Below are positions 14,545 to 16,188 of a stretch of 16,188 bases of DNA, in pieces; the stretch's first letter is position 1, and each line of letters opens with the position of its first letter. This stretch comes from Planctomycetales bacterium (GTDB lineage: Bacteria; 4484-113; JAFGCY01), in contig JAHEFU010000041.1 in assembly GCA_024645305.1 (NCBI GenBank), forward strand, positions 1 to 16,188. The letters are read 5' to 3'. The notes beneath the pieces were generated by a model. The model had not been told where the DNA came from and did no database searches. It saw only the letters and a list, made by a program, of their open reading frames with translations. The translations under genes and the position numbers were made by a program.

Positions 14545-16188
14545 ATGACACTGACTAGAACTATCAGATTAGGCATCCTGCTTACGGCAGCACTTCTGCT
14601 GTTCATCACGCCGGCCCTGGCCCAAAGCGACGGATTCGGCATAACGGTGGAGCGCCTGGCCGGCCGTGTTGAGCTCAGGCATTCGGAATTCACCGAGGAC
14701 GAGTGGCGCCAGGCGGAAAAGGGTGAGCAGATCGGCGCGGGCTGGAGCCTGCGCACCGGCGAGGAGTCCAAGGTCCAGCTGCTCTTCAGTGAAACCGGCG
14801 ATGCTGATACCGGCAACATCGTGATCCTGCGCCAGAACAGCGAGCTGACCGTTGACAACCTGTACGGTGACGGCAGTGCGCGGCTGAGTGCCAGCGAGGG
14901 CGGGATCCTCGTGAACATCCGTCAGGCCCTGAGCGAGGGCAGCCAGTTCGAAGTACTGACCCCCACCGCCCTGGCCGTCGTGCGCGGCACCAAATGGGGT
15001 ATGGACGACATCGACGGCTATAACTGCATGTGCTACGGCTACGACGGCACGGTCAGCCTCTTCGTGGTGGACACCTTCGGGCAGCCCGTGGGCAGTCCGC
15101 TGCCGTTGACCATCAGCACGGAGATCGACGCGCAGTATGGCAACCACCAGGGCCCCAGCCCTGCGGGCAGTGCGGCCTTCAACTTCGAGCAGGAGATGGA
15201 AGACACATCCCTCTTCGATGCCTATGAGCAGGCCCTGCAGGATCTGGCTGACAACCTGCGCCCCTTCCGCACGCATGCGGATGACCTGTATGACAAGCTA
15301 TCTGACTACGAGAAGGAATGGAACCGCTACGAGCGTAATGACCAGCGTTTCCAGATGCTCTACCTCTATGTGCAGGTGCTCTACACCTGGGATGAGCTGG
15401 ATGAGCTGGGACTTGATTACGCGGACTTCCTCGATGAAGTGGATCCGGATGGCCTGCTGTGGGCAGGGTTGCTCAATGACCGGGGCTTCACCGGCTTTGA
15501 TGAATCAGAGGATCCGCAGGATTCCTACGACTACTACGAGGACCAGCTGAAGCTGCTGGATGCGATGCGTTCGCCGGAGTTCCGCCAGGGCATCGGAGGT
15601 GTGCTGCGTACGATCGCCACCCTGCAGCGTGATGCCTATGAGATCCTCGGTGAATTCATGGATGACGCCGATCCCTTCATTGACACCAACCGGGACCTGA
15701 TAGACCAGCTGCAGGGGCTGATCGAGCCCAGTGGCAACCCGGCCCTGGCCCTGCGCTGGAAACTGTTCGACACTGACAATGATGGCATCTCCGACGTGGA
15801 TGAGACCATGCTCGGGCTGGATCCCTTTGACAGCAACCGCGACGGCTTCATCACCCTGCTCAACCCGGATGACGGCGATGAGCTGCTCTACCCTGACGAC
15901 GTGGATGTCGAGTTCGCCTTCGAGGAACTGGACACGGACTTCATCGAGCAGTACGACCTTGTGCTGACCAGCAGCCGGGGCCGCCAGTGGGTGGCCCGGG
16001 ATGTTGACAACGATACCGTCGTGGAGACGGATTTCCTGTTCGGCAACGGCGGGATCTTCGCTGACGATGTCGTTACGGACGGCAGCGGCCGCAGGCTGGA
16101 GCTCACCTGGCAGATCATCGCCAAGGTTGACGAGGATGAGCTGTTTGCCGGGATTGCCGCGGCCAACCCGGACTTCGCCTCGGCCTTC
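14545..16188 (+). CDS. Secreted FecR-domain protein with EF-hand-like calcium motif, cut by window end
   Basis: The frame is open for 548 codons from ATG 14545 (ribosome site GGAGA) to the right edge; the C-terminus is missing. A signal peptide ends near ALA-QS (26/27). Residues about 30-155 form a FecR domain: GWSLRTGEESKVQLLF, VILRQNSELTVDNLY, and the closing signature TPTALAVVRGTKWG ending at about 152. A helical, acidic region (about 225-400) follows, then DTDNDGISDVDE at 409-420, an Asp-rich Ca-binding loop of the EF-hand/thrombospondin-type-3 kind, with a second partial loop DSNRDG shortly after. There is no transmembrane helix, and neither a sigma-factor nor a TonB receptor gene is nearby, so this is not a FecIR-type anti-sigma regulator. 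FecR domains in secreted proteins likely act as beta-rich binding modules. It is probably co-expressed with the preceding beta-barrel gene. Confidence 0.88.
   Translation, partial: MTLTRTIRLGILLTAALLLFITPALAQSDGFGITVERLAGRVELRHSEFTEDEWRQAEKGEQIGAGWSLRTGEESKVQLLFSETGDADTGNIVILRQNSELTVDNLYGDGSARLSASEGGILVNIRQALSEGSQFEVLTPTALAVVRGTKWGMDDIDGYNCMCYGYDGTVSLFVVDTFGQPVGSPLPLTISTEIDAQYGNHQGPSPAGSAAFNFEQEMEDTSLFDAYEQALQDLADNLRPFRTHADDLYDKLSDYEKEWNRYERNDQRFQMLYLYVQVLYTWDELDELGLDYADFLDEVDPDGLLWAGLLNDRGFTGFDESEDPQDSYDYYEDQLKLLDAMRSPEFRQGIGGVLRTIATLQRDAYEILGEFMDDADPFIDTNRDLIDQLQGLIEPSGNPALALRWKLFDTDNDGISDVDETMLGLDPFDSNRDGFITLLNPDDGDELLYPDDVDVEFAFEELDTDFIEQYDLVLTSSRGRQWVARDVDNDTVVETDFLFGNGGIFADDVVTDGSGRRLELTWQIIAKVDEDELFAGIAAANPDFASAF

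Noticed and set aside
14569..15276. 235-codon minus-strand frame
   Set aside because: Antisense to the FecR-domain gene; His/Gln/Ala-rich composition typical of an antisense frame.
14545..16188. Anti-sigma factor FecR regulating a TonB receptor
   Set aside because: The protein has a cleavable signal peptide, no transmembrane helix or N-terminal anti-sigma region, and the neighbouring barrel has no plug or TonB box.

Overview
The window comes from a diderm bacterium. It encodes a C-terminal-Phe outer-membrane beta-barrel, several lipoproteins with lipoboxes, a MacB-type permease and ordinary sigma70-like promoters. Base composition is moderately GC-rich, with AT-rich intergenic regions. The phylum cannot be fixed from the sequence. 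The direct rpmF-acpP pair, without plsX/fabHDG between them, recalls the spirochaete order, but that is only a hint. No IS element, integrase, CRISPR array, tRNA or rRNA was found.

Layout. (1) 1-3099, leftward: a two-gene unit. A 238-aa degenerate protein kinase (pseudokinase) is followed 21 bp later by a large cytoplasmic alpha-helical repeat protein with an acidic linker, which runs off the left edge. (2) 3100-3814: 715 bp with no recognisable gene, but with an inverted repeat and a terminator-like hairpin. (3) 3815-5244, leftward: purM and a small lipoprotein 14 bp downstream. (4) 5377-7389, rightward: an aspartate-aminotransferase-like enzyme, then two tandem paralogous small lipoproteins, closed by a UUCG-loop terminator at 7417-7443. 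(5) 7442-9919, leftward: a MacB/FtsX-type permease without an ATPase partner, then a YcaQ-type DNA glycosylase. (6) 10003-10632, rightward: thpR, an RNA 2',3'-cyclic phosphodiesterase. (7) 10626-12321, leftward: rpmF, acpP and a secreted beta-propeller-like protein whose start codon lies inside the acpP terminator. (8) 12523-16188, rightward: a 662-aa outer-membrane beta-barrel and a secreted FecR-domain protein with an EF-hand-like calcium motif, cut by the right edge.

How the genes work together. Housekeeping genes (purM, acpP, rpmF, thpR, the aminotransferase) alternate with envelope genes of unknown role. The two most distinctive units are the pseudokinase/alpha-solenoid pair at the left end and the beta-barrel/FecR pair at the right end. 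I know no named system matching either. The permease/glycosylase pair could serve genotoxin tolerance. Three small lipoproteins with a related beta-sandwich-like domain occur at two loci, each beside a metabolic gene, which suggests a lineage-specific lipoprotein family.
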